From assembly GCA_964547995.1 (NCBI GenBank), contig CAZJRB010000055.1:1-47101 (forward strand): a DNA stretch of 47,101 nucleotides, in the 5' to 3' direction. A program made the position numbers and the translations under genes. Below, piece by piece: positions 17,155-26,109 of this stretch. This DNA is from CAZJRB01 sp964547995. Lineage in GTDB: Bacteria > Planctomycetota > Planctomycetia > Pirellulales > Thermoguttaceae. The notes beneath the pieces were generated by a model, which worked only from the letters and a program-made list of their open reading frames with translations, ran no database searches and was not told where the DNA came from. Positions within the stretch are counted from its first letter, which is position 1; each line of letters begins with the position of its first letter.

Positions 17155-18918
17155 ATGATTAGTTTGACAATTGACGGCAAGACGGTCGAAGTGGAGGAGG
17201 GGAGCACTATCCTCCAAGCAGCGGAGAAGGCGGGGATACAAATCCCCACCCTTTGCTACCACAAAGCAGTCTTACCCTATGGTGCGTGCCGCCTCTGCCT
17301 GGTGGAACTGAAATGGTCCGACGGCACAAGCAGCATCCAAGCCTCGTGTACGTATCCGGCCCAGGAAGGATTGGTGGTCGAGACCGCATCCGAGAGGGTG
17401 CTGAAGACCCGGAAAGTCATGATGGAACTGCTCCTGGCCCGCTGCCCGAATGTCAAGAAGGTCCGGGAAATGGCCGCGGAGATGGGCGTTAAAGAGACCC
17501 GGTTCCCCAAAAAGGACGAGGATTGCATCCTGTGCGGCCTTTGCGCACGAGTGTGCAACGAAAGGATGGGCCCCGGAGCCGTCAACTTCGCCAATCGGGG
17601 AACGGAAAAAACGGTATCCACGCCTTACGACAGGCAGTCTCCCGTCTGCATGGCGTGCGGCGCCTGCCAGTTGGTTTGCCCTGTGGATTGCGTCGATCTC
17701 TCAAAAATCACGCCTCACACACTGCGGCCGATTCCATCGGAATTTGACGAGGGACTGGGGACGCGGCCGAGCATTTACACGCCCTTCGCTCAGGCGGTGC
17801 CGAACGTACCCGTCATCGACAGCACAACTTGCCTGCGTCTCCAGGCGGGCACGTGCGGCGCCTGCGAAGCGATTTGCGACGCCAATGCAATCGTGTTCGA
17901 CCAGGAAGACACCATCCAGGAGTTGGACGTCGGCACGGTCATTGTCGCTACCGGTTTCGAGCTGTTCGACGCGGGCCGGATCGCGCGTTACGGCTACGGG
18001 CGGCTGAAGAACGTGCTGAACTCGCTGGAGTTCGAGCGGCTCAGCCATGCCAGCGGCCCGACCGGCGGTGAGATACTTACGGCCGAAGGCAAACCGCCCA
18101 AATCGGTGGCCATCATCCACTGCGTCGGCAGCCGGGACGAGAATTACCAGGAGTACTGTTCGCGGGTCTGCTGCATGTACTCGCTGAAATTCGCCCACCT
18201 GGTCAAGGAAAAGACGGGGGCAGAAGTCTACAATTTCTACATCGACATGCGGACGCCGGGGAAGGGCTATGAGGAGTTTTACCGGCGGCTGTTGCACGAA
18301 GGCGTCCACTTCATCCGCGGCAAGGCGGCGGAAGTGACCGACGTGGCCGAGTCGGCCGAGGAAGAGGGCAAGCTGGTCGTCGTTGGTGAGGATACGCTGC
18401 TGGGGACCACGCGGCGGGTGCCGGTGGACATGGTTGTCCTTTCGGCGGCCTTGACGCCGACGAAGGACGTGGATGACATAGCCAGGACGTTCTCATTGAG
18501 TTGTGCCCAAGGGAACTTTTTCCTCGAAAGGCACCCGAAGCTGGCGCCGGTCGAGGCGGCCTCCGACGGACTTTTCCTTGCGGGGGCGTGCCAGGGACCC
18601 AAGGACATTCCCGACAGCGTGGCGCAGGGGGCGGCGGCCGCCGCTTGTGCGCTATCGTTGATGGACAAGGGGGTTGTCGTGCTGGCGCCGATTACCGCCG
18701 AGATCGATCCGGACCTTTGCAGCGGGTGCAAGATGTGCATCGCCAGTTGTCCTTACGAGGCAATCGAGTTCGACGAAGAGAAGGGCGTTTCGGTCGTCCA
18801 GGAGGAGCTGTGCAAGGGCTGCGGTACGTGTGTGGCGACTTGCCCCTCCGGCGTGGCCAAGCAAAAGGGCTTCGAGGACGTGCAAGTCTTCGCGGAAATG
18901 GAAGGCATGCTGACGTAA
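17155..18918 (+). CDS. HndD/NuoG N-terminal part fused to HdrA C-half
   Basis: A 587-aa chimera complementary to the gene at 10716. Residues 1-80 are a plant-type 2Fe-2S ferredoxin domain (C34, C45, C48, C65). Residues 120-178 hold two 4Fe-4S motifs (CILCGLCARVC, CMACGACQLVCP), as in HndD, HydA and HoxU. The H-cluster domain that follows in a hydrogenase is absent. From about residue 196 (EFDEGLGTRPSIYTPFAQ) the protein is HdrA: CLRLQAGTCGACEAIC, IVATGFELFD, HCVGSRD, CSRVCCMYSLK, FLAGACQGPKDIPDSV and two C-terminal 4Fe-4S motifs (CSGCKMC, CKGCGTC). The HdrA part starts precisely where the upstream N-half ends. It would carry electrons between the NADH module, the HdrA flavin and ferredoxin. 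ATG 17155 follows AAGGA. Confidence 0.9.
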   Translation: MISLTIDGKTVEVEEGSTILQAAEKAGIQIPTLCYHKAVLPYGACRLCLVELKWSDGTSSIQASCTYPAQEGLVVETASERVLKTRKVMMELLLARCPNVKKVREMAAEMGVKETRFPKKDEDCILCGLCARVCNERMGPGAVNFANRGTEKTVSTPYDRQSPVCMACGACQLVCPVDCVDLSKITPHTLRPIPSEFDEGLGTRPSIYTPFAQAVPNVPVIDSTTCLRLQAGTCGACEAICDANAIVFDQEDTIQELDVGTVIVATGFELFDAGRIARYGYGRLKNVLNSLEFERLSHASGPTGGEILTAEGKPPKSVAIIHCVGSRDENYQEYCSRVCCMYSLKFAHLVKEKTGAEVYNFYIDMRTPGKGYEEFYRRLLHEGVHFIRGKAAEVTDVAESAEEEGKLVVVGEDTLLGTTRRVPVDMVVLSAALTPTKDVDDIARTFSLSCAQGNFFLERHPKLAPVEAASDGLFLAGACQGPKDIPDSVAQGAAAAACALSLMDKGVVVLAPITAEIDPDLCSGCKMCIASCPYEAIEFDEEKGVSVVQEELCKGCGTCVATCPSGVAKQKGFEDVQVFAEMEGMLT

Positions 18919-18984
18919 AACACGTAAGCGGAAAATTGCCGATTGCAGATCGAGAATTGCTAGCGATGGAAGGGAACAAATACT

Positions 18985-19428
18985 ATGGCTGAAGGACAAT
19001 TTGAGCCGAGAATCGTTGGGTTCTTGTGCCAATGGTGCTCTTACACGGGTGCCGATCTGGCTGGCACCAGCCGGACCGAGTATCCTCCGAACGTGACTTC
19101 CATCAGGGTGATGTGCTCGGGTCGGGTGGATCCGACGTTTGTCATCAAGGCATTGGCCGAGGGCGCCGACGGCGTGTTGATCGCCGGTTGCCATCCGGGC
19201 GACTGCCATTATCAGGTGGGGAATTACAAGGCGATGCGGCGGTATCCCATGCTGCTGAACCTGCTCGATCAGTTCGGGATCGAGCGCGAAAGGGTACGGC
19301 TGGAATGGGTCTCCGCCTCCGAGGGCAATCTGTTCGCCGAGGTCGTCAAAGAGTTCACCGAGACGGTCCGGGCGCTGGGGCCGCTAAACTGGGACGCGAA
19401 GGCACCCGCAGAGGTGGTTGCCGGATGA
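18985..19428 (+). CDS. mvhD: MvhD electron transfer subunit
   Basis: MvhD family, 147 aa, the normal size for the 2Fe-2S subunit that connects the MvhAG hydrogenase to HdrA. Motifs: GFLCQWCSYTGADLAG, RVMCSGRVDP, and GCHPGDCHYQVGNYKA. The start ATG 18985 has GGAAGGGAAC upstream, after a 66-base gap. The gene begins an mvhD-mvhG-mvhA run identical in order to archaeal and bacterial HdrABC-MvhADG clusters, so electrons from H2 can be expected to reach the split HdrA through this subunit. Confidence 0.93.
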   Translation: MAEGQFEPRIVGFLCQWCSYTGADLAGTSRTEYPPNVTSIRVMCSGRVDPTFVIKALAEGADGVLIAGCHPGDCHYQVGNYKAMRRYPMLLNLLDQFGIERERVRLEWVSASEGNLFAEVVKEFTETVRALGPLNWDAKAPAEVVAG

Positions 19429-19454
19429 GTATAATTCATAAGAGGTGAATCTAC

Positions 19455-20429
19455 ATGGCTGACAAACCAAAAGTGGCGTTCTATTGGTGTGCTTCGTGCG
19501 GCGGCTGCGAGGAGGCCGTGGTCGATCTGGCCGAGGACATCCTTAAAGTGGTCGAGGCCGTGGACATCGCGCTGTGGCCCGTGGCCCTGGACTTCAAGCT
19601 GAAGGACGTTCAGGCGTGGGAGCCCGGTGAGGTGACCGTGGCCTTCATTAACGGGGCCGTCCGGCTTTCCGAGCAGGAAAAGTGGGTGAAGCTGCTCCGG
19701 GAGAAGTGCCCCCTGGTAGTGGCCTTCGGCTCTTGTTCCCATTTGGGCGGTATTCCGGGCCTGGCCAACGACAAGACCCGGCAGCAAATTCTGGCCAACA
19801 AGTACCTCCGCGCACCCACGGTCGATAACCCCAACGGCACTCTGCCGCAGCCTGAGACGGAGATCGACGGGTACGAGTTGGAGCTTCCGGTGTTCTACAA
19901 GCGGGCGAACGCGTTGGACCAGGTGATCGACGTGGACTATTATCTGCCCGGCTGTGCCCCGCCGCCCGATTTGATTATGGGTGCGGTCCAGGCGATTCTC
20001 AAGGGCGAGCTTCCGCCCAAGGGTTCGGTGCTGGCCCCCGAGAAATCGCTTTGCGACAGTTGCCCGAGAAAGGATTCCAAGCCTGACAAACTGTCCATTG
20101 AAAAATTCAAGCGGCTTGCCACCAGTATTCCCGACCCGGAGGAGTGCTTCCTGGCCCAGGGCTACCTCTGCATGGGTCCGGCAACCCGCTCGGGCTGCGG
20201 GGAGCGTTGCATCAATGGAAACATGCCTTGCCGGGGTTGCTTCGGCCCGCCGCCGGGTACCCTGGATCAGGGGGCGAAAATGCTCAGCACCATCTGCTCG
20301 GTGGGCGAAGCGGAGACCGCCGAAGCGGCCGCCGCTTACGCCGACAGCCTGGACGACCCGCTGGGCACCTTCTACCGCTTCAGCCTGCCCGTTTCAGTGT
20401 TGGGACATTCACGACGTAAAGAGGAGTAA
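19455..20429 (+). CDS. mvhG: [NiFe] hydrogenase small subunit MvhG
   Basis: Small subunit (324 aa) of a group 3c-like [NiFe] hydrogenase, holding the iron-sulfur relay. Proximal-cluster cysteines appear in FYWCASCGGCEEAV, AFGSCSHLGG and YYLPGCAPPPDL; further cysteines in CDSCPRK, YLCMGPATRSGCGERC and NMPCRGCFGPP supply the other clusters. No twin-arginine signal is present, consistent with a cytoplasmic enzyme. A strong AAGAGGTGA site precedes ATG 19455, and the large subunit follows after 5 bases. The family assignment rests on cysteine layout and the mvhD-mvhG-mvhA context. Confidence 0.94.
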   Translation: MADKPKVAFYWCASCGGCEEAVVDLAEDILKVVEAVDIALWPVALDFKLKDVQAWEPGEVTVAFINGAVRLSEQEKWVKLLREKCPLVVAFGSCSHLGGIPGLANDKTRQQILANKYLRAPTVDNPNGTLPQPETEIDGYELELPVFYKRANALDQVIDVDYYLPGCAPPPDLIMGAVQAILKGELPPKGSVLAPEKSLCDSCPRKDSKPDKLSIEKFKRLATSIPDPEECFLAQGYLCMGPATRSGCGERCINGNMPCRGCFGPPPGTLDQGAKMLSTICSVGEAETAEAAAAYADSLDDPLGTFYRFSLPVSVLGHSRRKEE

Positions 20430-20434
20430 TCTTG

Positions 20435-21901
20435 ATGGCCAAGCGAATCACCGTTGATCCCATTACCCGGCTGGAAGGTCATGGCAAAATCGAGATCTTC
20501 CTCAACGACGAAGGCAACGTGGACCGGGCATTTTTCCAGGTGCCGGAGCTGAGGGGCTTCGAGACGTTCAGCCTGGGCCGCCCGGCCGAAGAGATGCCGC
20601 GGATCACGCCGCGGATCTGCGGCGTCTGCCCCACCGCCCACCACATGGCCGCGACAAAGTGCTGCGACGACCTGTGGAAGGTCGATCCGCCGCGGACCGC
20701 CAAGTTGCTCCGCGAACTCGCTTACAGCGCGTTTACGGTCGAGGACCATTACATCCACTTCTTCTTCCTGGGTGCGCCGGACTTCGTTGTGGGGCCGACC
20801 GCCCCGGCCGCCGAGCGGAATATCCTCGGCGTGATCGCCAAGGTCGGACTGGAAATCGGCGGAAAGGTGATCCGCGTCCGACGCGAGAACCGGGAGTTGA
20901 TGCAAACCATGATGGGGAAAGTGATCCACCCCGTCTTCGGACTCCCCGGCGGAGTCTCACGCGGCATCAGCGAAGAAGAGCGGAAAGAGTTCCTCGAAAC
21001 GGCTAAGTTCACCATCGAGTTCGCCCAGTTTGCGCTGCAACTGTTCGACGACGTGGTCCTGAAAAACAAGGAATACCTCGACGTCGTCCTCAGCGATACT
21101 TACAACCACAAGACGTACTACATGGGCCTGGTGGATGAGAACAACAAGGCGAATTTCTACGACGGCAAGGTCCGGGTGGTGGACCCGGAGGGCAAGGAGG
21201 TCGCCAAGTTCGCGCCCAGGGATTATCGCGACTACATCGCCGAACACGTGGAACCGTGGAGCTACATCACCTTCCCGTACTTGAAGAAGCCCGGCTGGAA
21301 GGGATTTGTCGATGGCATCGAGAGCGGCGTTTACCGGGTGGCCCCGCTTGCCCGGCTCAACGCCGCCGACGGCATGGCCACGCCGCTTGCCCAGGATGCC
21401 TACGAGAAAATGTACGAAATCCTGGGAGGCAAACCGGCCCACGCCACGCTCGTCTTCCACTGGGCCCGGCTGATCGAAGCCCTCTATTCCGCCGAGCGGA
21501 TGAAAGAGCTGCTCGAAGACCCGGAAATCACCAGCCCCGACATCCGCACGGTTCCCACCGAGACGCCCACCGAGGGCATAGGTATTGTGGAAGCCCCACG
21601 CGGAACGCTGATCCACAACTACTGGACCGACGAAAACGGCATCCTCACGCGGGTGAACCTGATCGTGGCCACCAACCACAACTCCGCCCCGATCGCCATG
21701 TCGGTCGAGAAGGCCGCCAAGGGGTTGATCAAAAACGGCGAGGTCTCCGATGGATTGTTGAACATGGTGGAGATGGCGTTTCGGGCGTATGACCCGTGCC
21801 TCGCGTGCGCCACCCATTCCCTGCCCGGCCGGATGCCCTTGATCGTCTCGATCTACAATTCCCAACACGAGTTGGTCCGCAAAATCCGCCGGGACGATTG
21901 A
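20435..21901 (+). CDS. mvhA: [NiFe] hydrogenase large subunit MvhA
   Basis: Catalytic large subunit, 488 aa, of a group 3c-like [NiFe] hydrogenase. The nickel ligands are in the L1 motif RICGVCPTAHHMA and the L2 motif DPCLACATH near the C-terminus. About 26 residues follow the L2 histidine, which suggests that a C-terminal peptide must be cleaved by a maturation endopeptidase; neither that protease nor any Hyp gene is in the window. ATG 20435 follows AAGAGGAG; a TTG 3 bases earlier is an alternative. This subunit gives the complex H2 oxidation or evolution in place of the missing [FeFe] H-cluster domain. It ends the operon. Confidence 0.95.
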   Translation: MAKRITVDPITRLEGHGKIEIFLNDEGNVDRAFFQVPELRGFETFSLGRPAEEMPRITPRICGVCPTAHHMAATKCCDDLWKVDPPRTAKLLRELAYSAFTVEDHYIHFFFLGAPDFVVGPTAPAAERNILGVIAKVGLEIGGKVIRVRRENRELMQTMMGKVIHPVFGLPGGVSRGISEEERKEFLETAKFTIEFAQFALQLFDDVVLKNKEYLDVVLSDTYNHKTYYMGLVDENNKANFYDGKVRVVDPEGKEVAKFAPRDYRDYIAEHVEPWSYITFPYLKKPGWKGFVDGIESGVYRVAPLARLNAADGMATPLAQDAYEKMYEILGGKPAHATLVFHWARLIEALYSAERMKELLEDPEITSPDIRTVPTETPTEGIGIVEAPRGTLIHNYWTDENGILTRVNLIVATNHNSAPIAMSVEKAAKGLIKNGEVSDGLLNMVEMAFRAYDPCLACATHSLPGRMPLIVSIYNSQHELVRKIRRDD

Positions 21902-21962
21902 CCCCCGTTAGCGCGATATAAAAATCTATTTTTCCGATTCTATTCGCGGAATCCGTTTAGCG

Positions 21963-21978
21963 GGCGGGCTTGCCCGCC
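21963..21978. terminator. Hairpin between convergent genes
   Basis: GGCGGGC-tt-GCCCGCC forms a 7-bp GC stem between the convergent ends of mvhA (21901) and the acyl synthetase (22006). There is no T-run on either strand, so it is not a classic intrinsic terminator, but it is the only strong hairpin in the gap. Confidence 0.3.
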
Positions 21979-22005
21979 GTTGAAAACGACGCGCGGCGGG
22001 TGCCG

Positions 22006-23625
22006 TCAAGGTGATTCGTTCTGCCCCATTTGTTGCAGTGCCTTCTCTTTCACGGCCTTGAGATCCAGCTTTCCCGTGCCGAGCACCGGGATCTCGTCGA
22101 CCCGGCAAAAGCTGTCGGGCGAGGGAATCCAGATCGGCGGCAATCCGGCGTCGGCCAGTTTGCGGCAGATGTCGTCGGGCGGTTCGGGAAGGCCCGTGTG
22201 GAGCACGACGAGCCGCTCGCCCTTCTTCTCGTGCGGCACGGCGGTTACCGCGAGCGACAACTCCGCTTCTTCATCAACACCGAGCATCTCGCCCAGGGCT
22301 TCTTCGACGCGGATGTGCGGGACCATCTCGCCGCCGATCTTCGAGAAACGGCTCACGCGACCGGTAATCTTGATAAACCCGTCGTCGTCGATCTCGGCCA
22401 CGTCGCCGGTGACGTACCAGCGGCCGCGCATGACTTCGGCGGTCAGTTCCGGCTGGTCCATGTAGCCTTTCATGACGTTGGGTCCGGAGACCAGGAGCAT
22501 ACCCGGCTCGTTCGTGCCGAGGTCTTCGCCCGTGTCAAGATTGATGACTTTCGCGGAAATGCCGGGTAAGGGCCGGCCGATCGTACCTTCCTTGACGCCG
22601 ACTTGCGATTTGTCCGGCAGCCGGCTCTCGGGAATGTTGACGCCGACCACCGGCGAAAGCTCCGTCGTGCCGTAACCCTCGACCGGGCGGACGCCGAACT
22701 TCTTCTCGAACGCATCGGCCAGCTCCACCGGCAGCTTCTCGGCGCCGGTCAGCACGAGGTCGAGCGCCGCAAAATCCTCCGGCCGGCAGCGCCGCACGTA
22801 CGAGCGGAGGAACGTCGGCGTGGCGATCAGGATCGTCGCCCCGTGCTTGCCGCAGAGTTTGCCGATCGGCCGGGCCTCCAGCGGGCTGTAGTGGTAGATC
22901 ACCTTCGGCTTGAGCGTCAGGGCCGTCCAGAGCGTCGTGGTGTAGCCGAACGAATGGAAAAACGGCAGGATGCCCGTCAAAACGTCGCTCGCGCTGAGGT
23001 GAACGGCCTCGTCGAAGGCGCGGACGTTCGAGCCGACGTTGCGGTGCGTGAGCATCACGCCTTTGGGCAGGCCCGTCGAGCCGGACGTAAAGATGACCGT
23101 CAGCACGTCGTCGGGTTTAATCGCGGTCAACCCGAGGCGGCGTTCCATGATCGGGATCGGCTCGCTCCACGCCGCCGCGGCGCAGAGCAGCTTGTCGCAC
23201 AGCGTGACCTTCTCCTTGAAATCTTCGAGATAGACCAGCTCGGCGCCGATTTGAAGATCGAGCTTGTCCATCACCCGTCGGGCGGTCAGGACGTGACGGA
23301 TCCCGCATCGCTTGATGCAGGCGTTCATCACGTCGGAGGAGACGGTGTAGTTGAGATTGACCGGGATGCGGCAGTCGATCGACAGCGCCGCGTTGGCCAC
23401 GACCGCGCCGACCGACGGCGGCATCAGCAGGCCGACGTGCTTCTCGTCCTCGGCGATGACGTGCCGGCGCAACAACCGGCGGAGGATCAGCGTCCGCGTC
23501 AGCAGCCCGCCCCCGGTCAGTTCCGCCCCGCTCGAATCGGCCACCTTCGGCCGCCGCATCGCGGTGCGGCACATCCGAAGGAATTGCCGCGGAGGGATCA
23601 GGCCGTTCTGAGTATCGGTGCTCAC
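22006..23625 (-). CDS. Acyl-ACP/acyl-CoA synthetase (AMP-forming)
   Basis: ANL-superfamily adenylating enzyme, about 540 aa, resembling the C-terminal acyl-ACP synthetase part of Aas. It activates a fatty acid with ATP to an acyl-AMP and transfers it to a thiol carrier. Motifs: FTSGSTGLPKG (P-loop), GYGTTELSPV, WYVTGDVAEID and the late GTGKLDLKAVKEKAL with the conserved lysine. Start chosen as GTG 23625 (VSTDTQNG); an ATG at 23682 would add 19 residues encoded by a low-complexity GTGGNCAG repeat and looks spurious. It lies downstream of the LplT-PlsC fusion on the same strand; the two genes together match the three-domain LplT-PlsC-Aas proteins used for lysophospholipid re-acylation. Confidence 0.87.
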   Translation of the reverse strand: MSTDTQNGLIPPRQFLRMCRTAMRRPKVADSSGAELTGGGLLTRTLILRRLLRRHVIAEDEKHVGLLMPPSVGAVVANAALSIDCRIPVNLNYTVSSDVMNACIKRCGIRHVLTARRVMDKLDLQIGAELVYLEDFKEKVTLCDKLLCAAAAWSEPIPIMERRLGLTAIKPDDVLTVIFTSGSTGLPKGVMLTHRNVGSNVRAFDEAVHLSASDVLTGILPFFHSFGYTTTLWTALTLKPKVIYHYSPLEARPIGKLCGKHGATILIATPTFLRSYVRRCRPEDFAALDLVLTGAEKLPVELADAFEKKFGVRPVEGYGTTELSPVVGVNIPESRLPDKSQVGVKEGTIGRPLPGISAKVINLDTGEDLGTNEPGMLLVSGPNVMKGYMDQPELTAEVMRGRWYVTGDVAEIDDDGFIKITGRVSRFSKIGGEMVPHIRVEEALGEMLGVDEEAELSLAVTAVPHEKKGERLVVLHTGLPEPPDDICRKLADAGLPPIWIPSPDSFCRVDEIPVLGTGKLDLKAVKEKALQQMGQNESP

Positions 23626-23630
23626 GGGAT

Positions 23631-23668
23631 AGTGGACAGTGGTCAGAGGACAGTGGAGAGTGGTCAGT
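23631..23668. repeat. Short GTGGNCAG-type tandem repeats
   Basis: AGTGGACAGTGG, TCAGAGGACAGTGG and AGAGTGGTCAG are imperfect copies of a GTGGACAG unit, placed directly upstream of the acyl synthetase start. Low-complexity DNA; no function assigned. Confidence 0.45.
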
Positions 23669-23697
23669 ATAACATGCCGCAAGTAAGTGGCACTCTC

Positions 23698-23723
23698 AAA
23701 AGCCCCCGCACTGCGTGCGGGGG
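23698..23723. repeat. Single GC palindrome of the REP type
   Basis: AAAAG, then CCCCCGCAC-tgc-GTGCGGGGG. The hairpin is very close to the arms at 6270-6373 (same AAAAG flank, same TGC loop) but has no inverted partner. It lies between the LplT-PlsC gene end and the acyl synthetase start, so it could attenuate or process the operon transcript. Confidence 0.65.
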
Positions 23724-23745
23724 TTGGCTTCCATGGGCCCCACCG

Positions 23746-25764
23746 CTACACGCCGTTCTTGCCGTTTTCGTTGAACCCTTTCTTGCCGTTGCCGGTCGAC
23801 TCCGGGGGCAGTCCCCCCAGTTCTCTCACGGCGTTGCGGACTTCGTCGACGTTTTCCGGGTGGTAGATCGGCCTTCCAAATCGTATCGTCACGCGGCCCC
23901 ACAATCGCTTGGGGATTTTCCAGAAGCATCTTCCGCGCTCAAAACTGAAAATGCTTCCCCACATCCCGGTGACGTAGACGGGAATCACCGGGGCGTCGGT
24001 CTTCTTCAGCGCCATCATGAATCCCGGATGGAATTCTCCCATATTCCCGTCGCGGGTCAAGGCGCCCTCGGGAAAGATGCAGACCAGGTCGCCGTCGTTG
24101 AGTGCCTGGCGGGCGGTCCGCAGCGATTGGACGATCGACCGCTTTCCCGGCGTGATGGGGATCACGCCGGTGACGCGACCGAACCAGGCGATTCCGGGAA
24201 TATCGAAGTAGTCGGCATATGCGACCATGCGGATGCGCCGCGGGACGGCCAGTGCGATCAACAGACCGTCGGCCCAACTGACGTGGTTCGGCGTGATCAT
24301 GGCCCCGCCCTCTGCGGGGATGTTCTCTTCACCCTCGATGCGGACCCGGTACATCAAGTTTCTCACCGTCAATAGCAATACTCGAAGCGTTGGGACCGGC
24401 AGCAGATATGCGGCGAGGATGGCAACGGGGACGATCGACAATCCGAGTACCAGGAAAATTGCCCGGCCTGACAGGTTCGGAACGGCCCCGTCCGACAGGT
24501 TCGCCAGGTTGGTTAGCAGCAGGAACACGCCCGAGGCGGCGAACATGGCGGTACACGTCAGGAAGTTGCACGCCGCAAGGATCGATCCCCGTGTTTTCCT
24601 TGGGCTCCGCTCTTGCAGGAACGCCAACAGGGGTACGTCGTATGCACCCGCACTCATGCCCAACATGAGCAGCAACAAGCAAATCAGCAGGTAGGAGGCG
24701 GAGAGGTAGTTGGCATTTCCGTCGGCCAACACGGCGCCGCCGGGGGTGCAGGTCAACAGCGCGGCGAACAGCGCGATGCCGGCCGCCCCGTACGGCACGA
24801 TTCCCAATTCGATCCGCCCTCGCGAGCAGACGCCCGCCAGCACGTTCCCCACGCCGACGCCCAGGGCGAGCACGGCCAGCAAGGGGCCGGTGTCCTTCGG
24901 CATCAGCGAGAGGTCGCCGGTGGCCAGCCGCTCGACGTTGACCTGGCACAACGCCCCCAAGCCCCAGAACACCGCGCTACCCAGCGCCGCGAGGATCAGC
25001 GGGCGGATGGCCACCAGGGCCGCCATATTGCGGTACGTTTCGCCCGGAATGTTGATCGGGAAACGCCGTTCCGGGCTCGCAACCGGCAATCGCCGGATCA
25101 TCAGGCTGGTCAGGAGGCCGGTGCCGGCAACTCCCAGCAGAACCGAAGCGGAAATCCACCACTTGGTCACGCCCACCGGTCCCGTCCAGTAATAGACGTA
25201 CCCGGCGGTTACCGTCCCCACCACGATCGCCATAATCGTCGTCATGCCGATCAACCCGTTGGCGATGGAAATGCGGTCGGGCCTGACGATTTCGGGAATG
25301 GCCCCGTACTTGGAAGGTCCGAACAGGGCGCTTTGCGTGCCCATCAAGAACAACACGGCAAACAGAACGTAGATGTTGCCGTAAAGAATGGCCCCGACGC
25401 CGAGAGCCATCACCACCACTTCGGCGATCTTGCAGCCGATGATGACGTCCCGCTTGCTGAAGCGGTCGCCGAGATATCCGGCCGGGGCGGCAAATACAAT
25501 AAACGGGAGCACCAGGAGCGCCAGCCCGGCCGAGACCGCGGCCGATGCATATTGCGGCCCGGCCATTTCCTTGCCGATCCAGACCGCCAGCCACCGGAAG
25601 ATGTTGTCGTTCATCGCCCCGAGGAATTGCGTGAACATCAGGCCGAGAAAACTCAGCGACATCACGCCTTCGCTGCCGTGGTGTACCCCCGTTTCGATCT
25701 CCGGGTCCCACGATGGGGCAGCAGTCGTCTTCGGCGGATCGTGCGGTTTCACGGAATCGGACAT
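23746..25764 (-). CDS. LplT-like MFS transporter fused to PlsC acyltransferase
   Basis: A two-domain membrane protein of about 672 aa. Residues 30-445 form about 12 hydrophobic segments of the lysophospholipid transporter LplT/MFS type (QFLGAMNDNIFRWLAVW near the start is characteristic). The C-terminal 215 residues are a 1-acylglycerol-3-phosphate acyltransferase (PlsC) with block I NHVSWAD (HX4D) and block III FPEGALTRDG. It would flip lyso- or 2-acyl-glycerophospholipid across the inner membrane and re-acylate it with acyl-ACP made by the next gene. Start ATG 25764 was chosen because residues before it are proline/arginine-rich and unlike a membrane protein N-terminus; an open frame extends to 25908. 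Confidence 0.88.
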   Translation of the reverse strand: MSDSVKPHDPPKTTAAPSWDPEIETGVHHGSEGVMSLSFLGLMFTQFLGAMNDNIFRWLAVWIGKEMAGPQYASAAVSAGLALLVLPFIVFAAPAGYLGDRFSKRDVIIGCKIAEVVVMALGVGAILYGNIYVLFAVLFLMGTQSALFGPSKYGAIPEIVRPDRISIANGLIGMTTIMAIVVGTVTAGYVYYWTGPVGVTKWWISASVLLGVAGTGLLTSLMIRRLPVASPERRFPINIPGETYRNMAALVAIRPLILAALGSAVFWGLGALCQVNVERLATGDLSLMPKDTGPLLAVLALGVGVGNVLAGVCSRGRIELGIVPYGAAGIALFAALLTCTPGGAVLADGNANYLSASYLLICLLLLMLGMSAGAYDVPLLAFLQERSPRKTRGSILAACNFLTCTAMFAASGVFLLLTNLANLSDGAVPNLSGRAIFLVLGLSIVPVAILAAYLLPVPTLRVLLLTVRNLMYRVRIEGEENIPAEGGAMITPNHVSWADGLLIALAVPRRIRMVAYADYFDIPGIAWFGRVTGVIPITPGKRSIVQSLRTARQALNDGDLVCIFPEGALTRDGNMGEFHPGFMMALKKTDAPVIPVYVTGMWGSIFSFERGRCFWKIPKRLWGRVTIRFGRPIYHPENVDEVRNAVRELGGLPPESTGNGKKGFNENGKNGV

Positions 25765-26109
25765 CAAGGGGTCATCGGGTCGAAGATGCGGTCGGCTGGA
25801 GTTGCCCGGTTCAAGCGTCTCAGGCACCAAGGCGAGATTCCCAAAGCCATGTAACGGGCGCGTGCGGACGGGCATGCCGTGGTATCGACGTAAGTGATTG
25901 TCCGGCAACGAGTTATAACTCAGCGACGCGTCCCGTCTCTCCGTTGCTTCGCGGGGCGAACCATACCAGGATGCGGCCGACGGGGCAAGATCGACTTCAC
26001 CGGAAGTGTCCCATCAAAACCCGATCGACAGGCTGTCTTTTGCCGCCGGAATGATGTAAAATACGAAATGCTATTCGTTTTCCCGAGATCACACTTAGTA
26101 GAGGAACCG

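Noticed and set aside
1140..21901. In-frame TGA selenocysteine codons in HdrA or the hydrogenase
   Set aside because: All Hdr and Mvh frames are continuous with Cys at the expected sites; no SECIS-like need was seen.
23631..23668. Possible CRISPR array
   Set aside because: Units are about 8-12 bases with no spacers; a simple low-complexity repeat. No cas genes are in the window.
22603..24375. 590-aa + strand frame over the acyl synthetase and PlsC region
   Set aside because: Antisense to two well-supported genes; Arg/His/Asp-rich noise.
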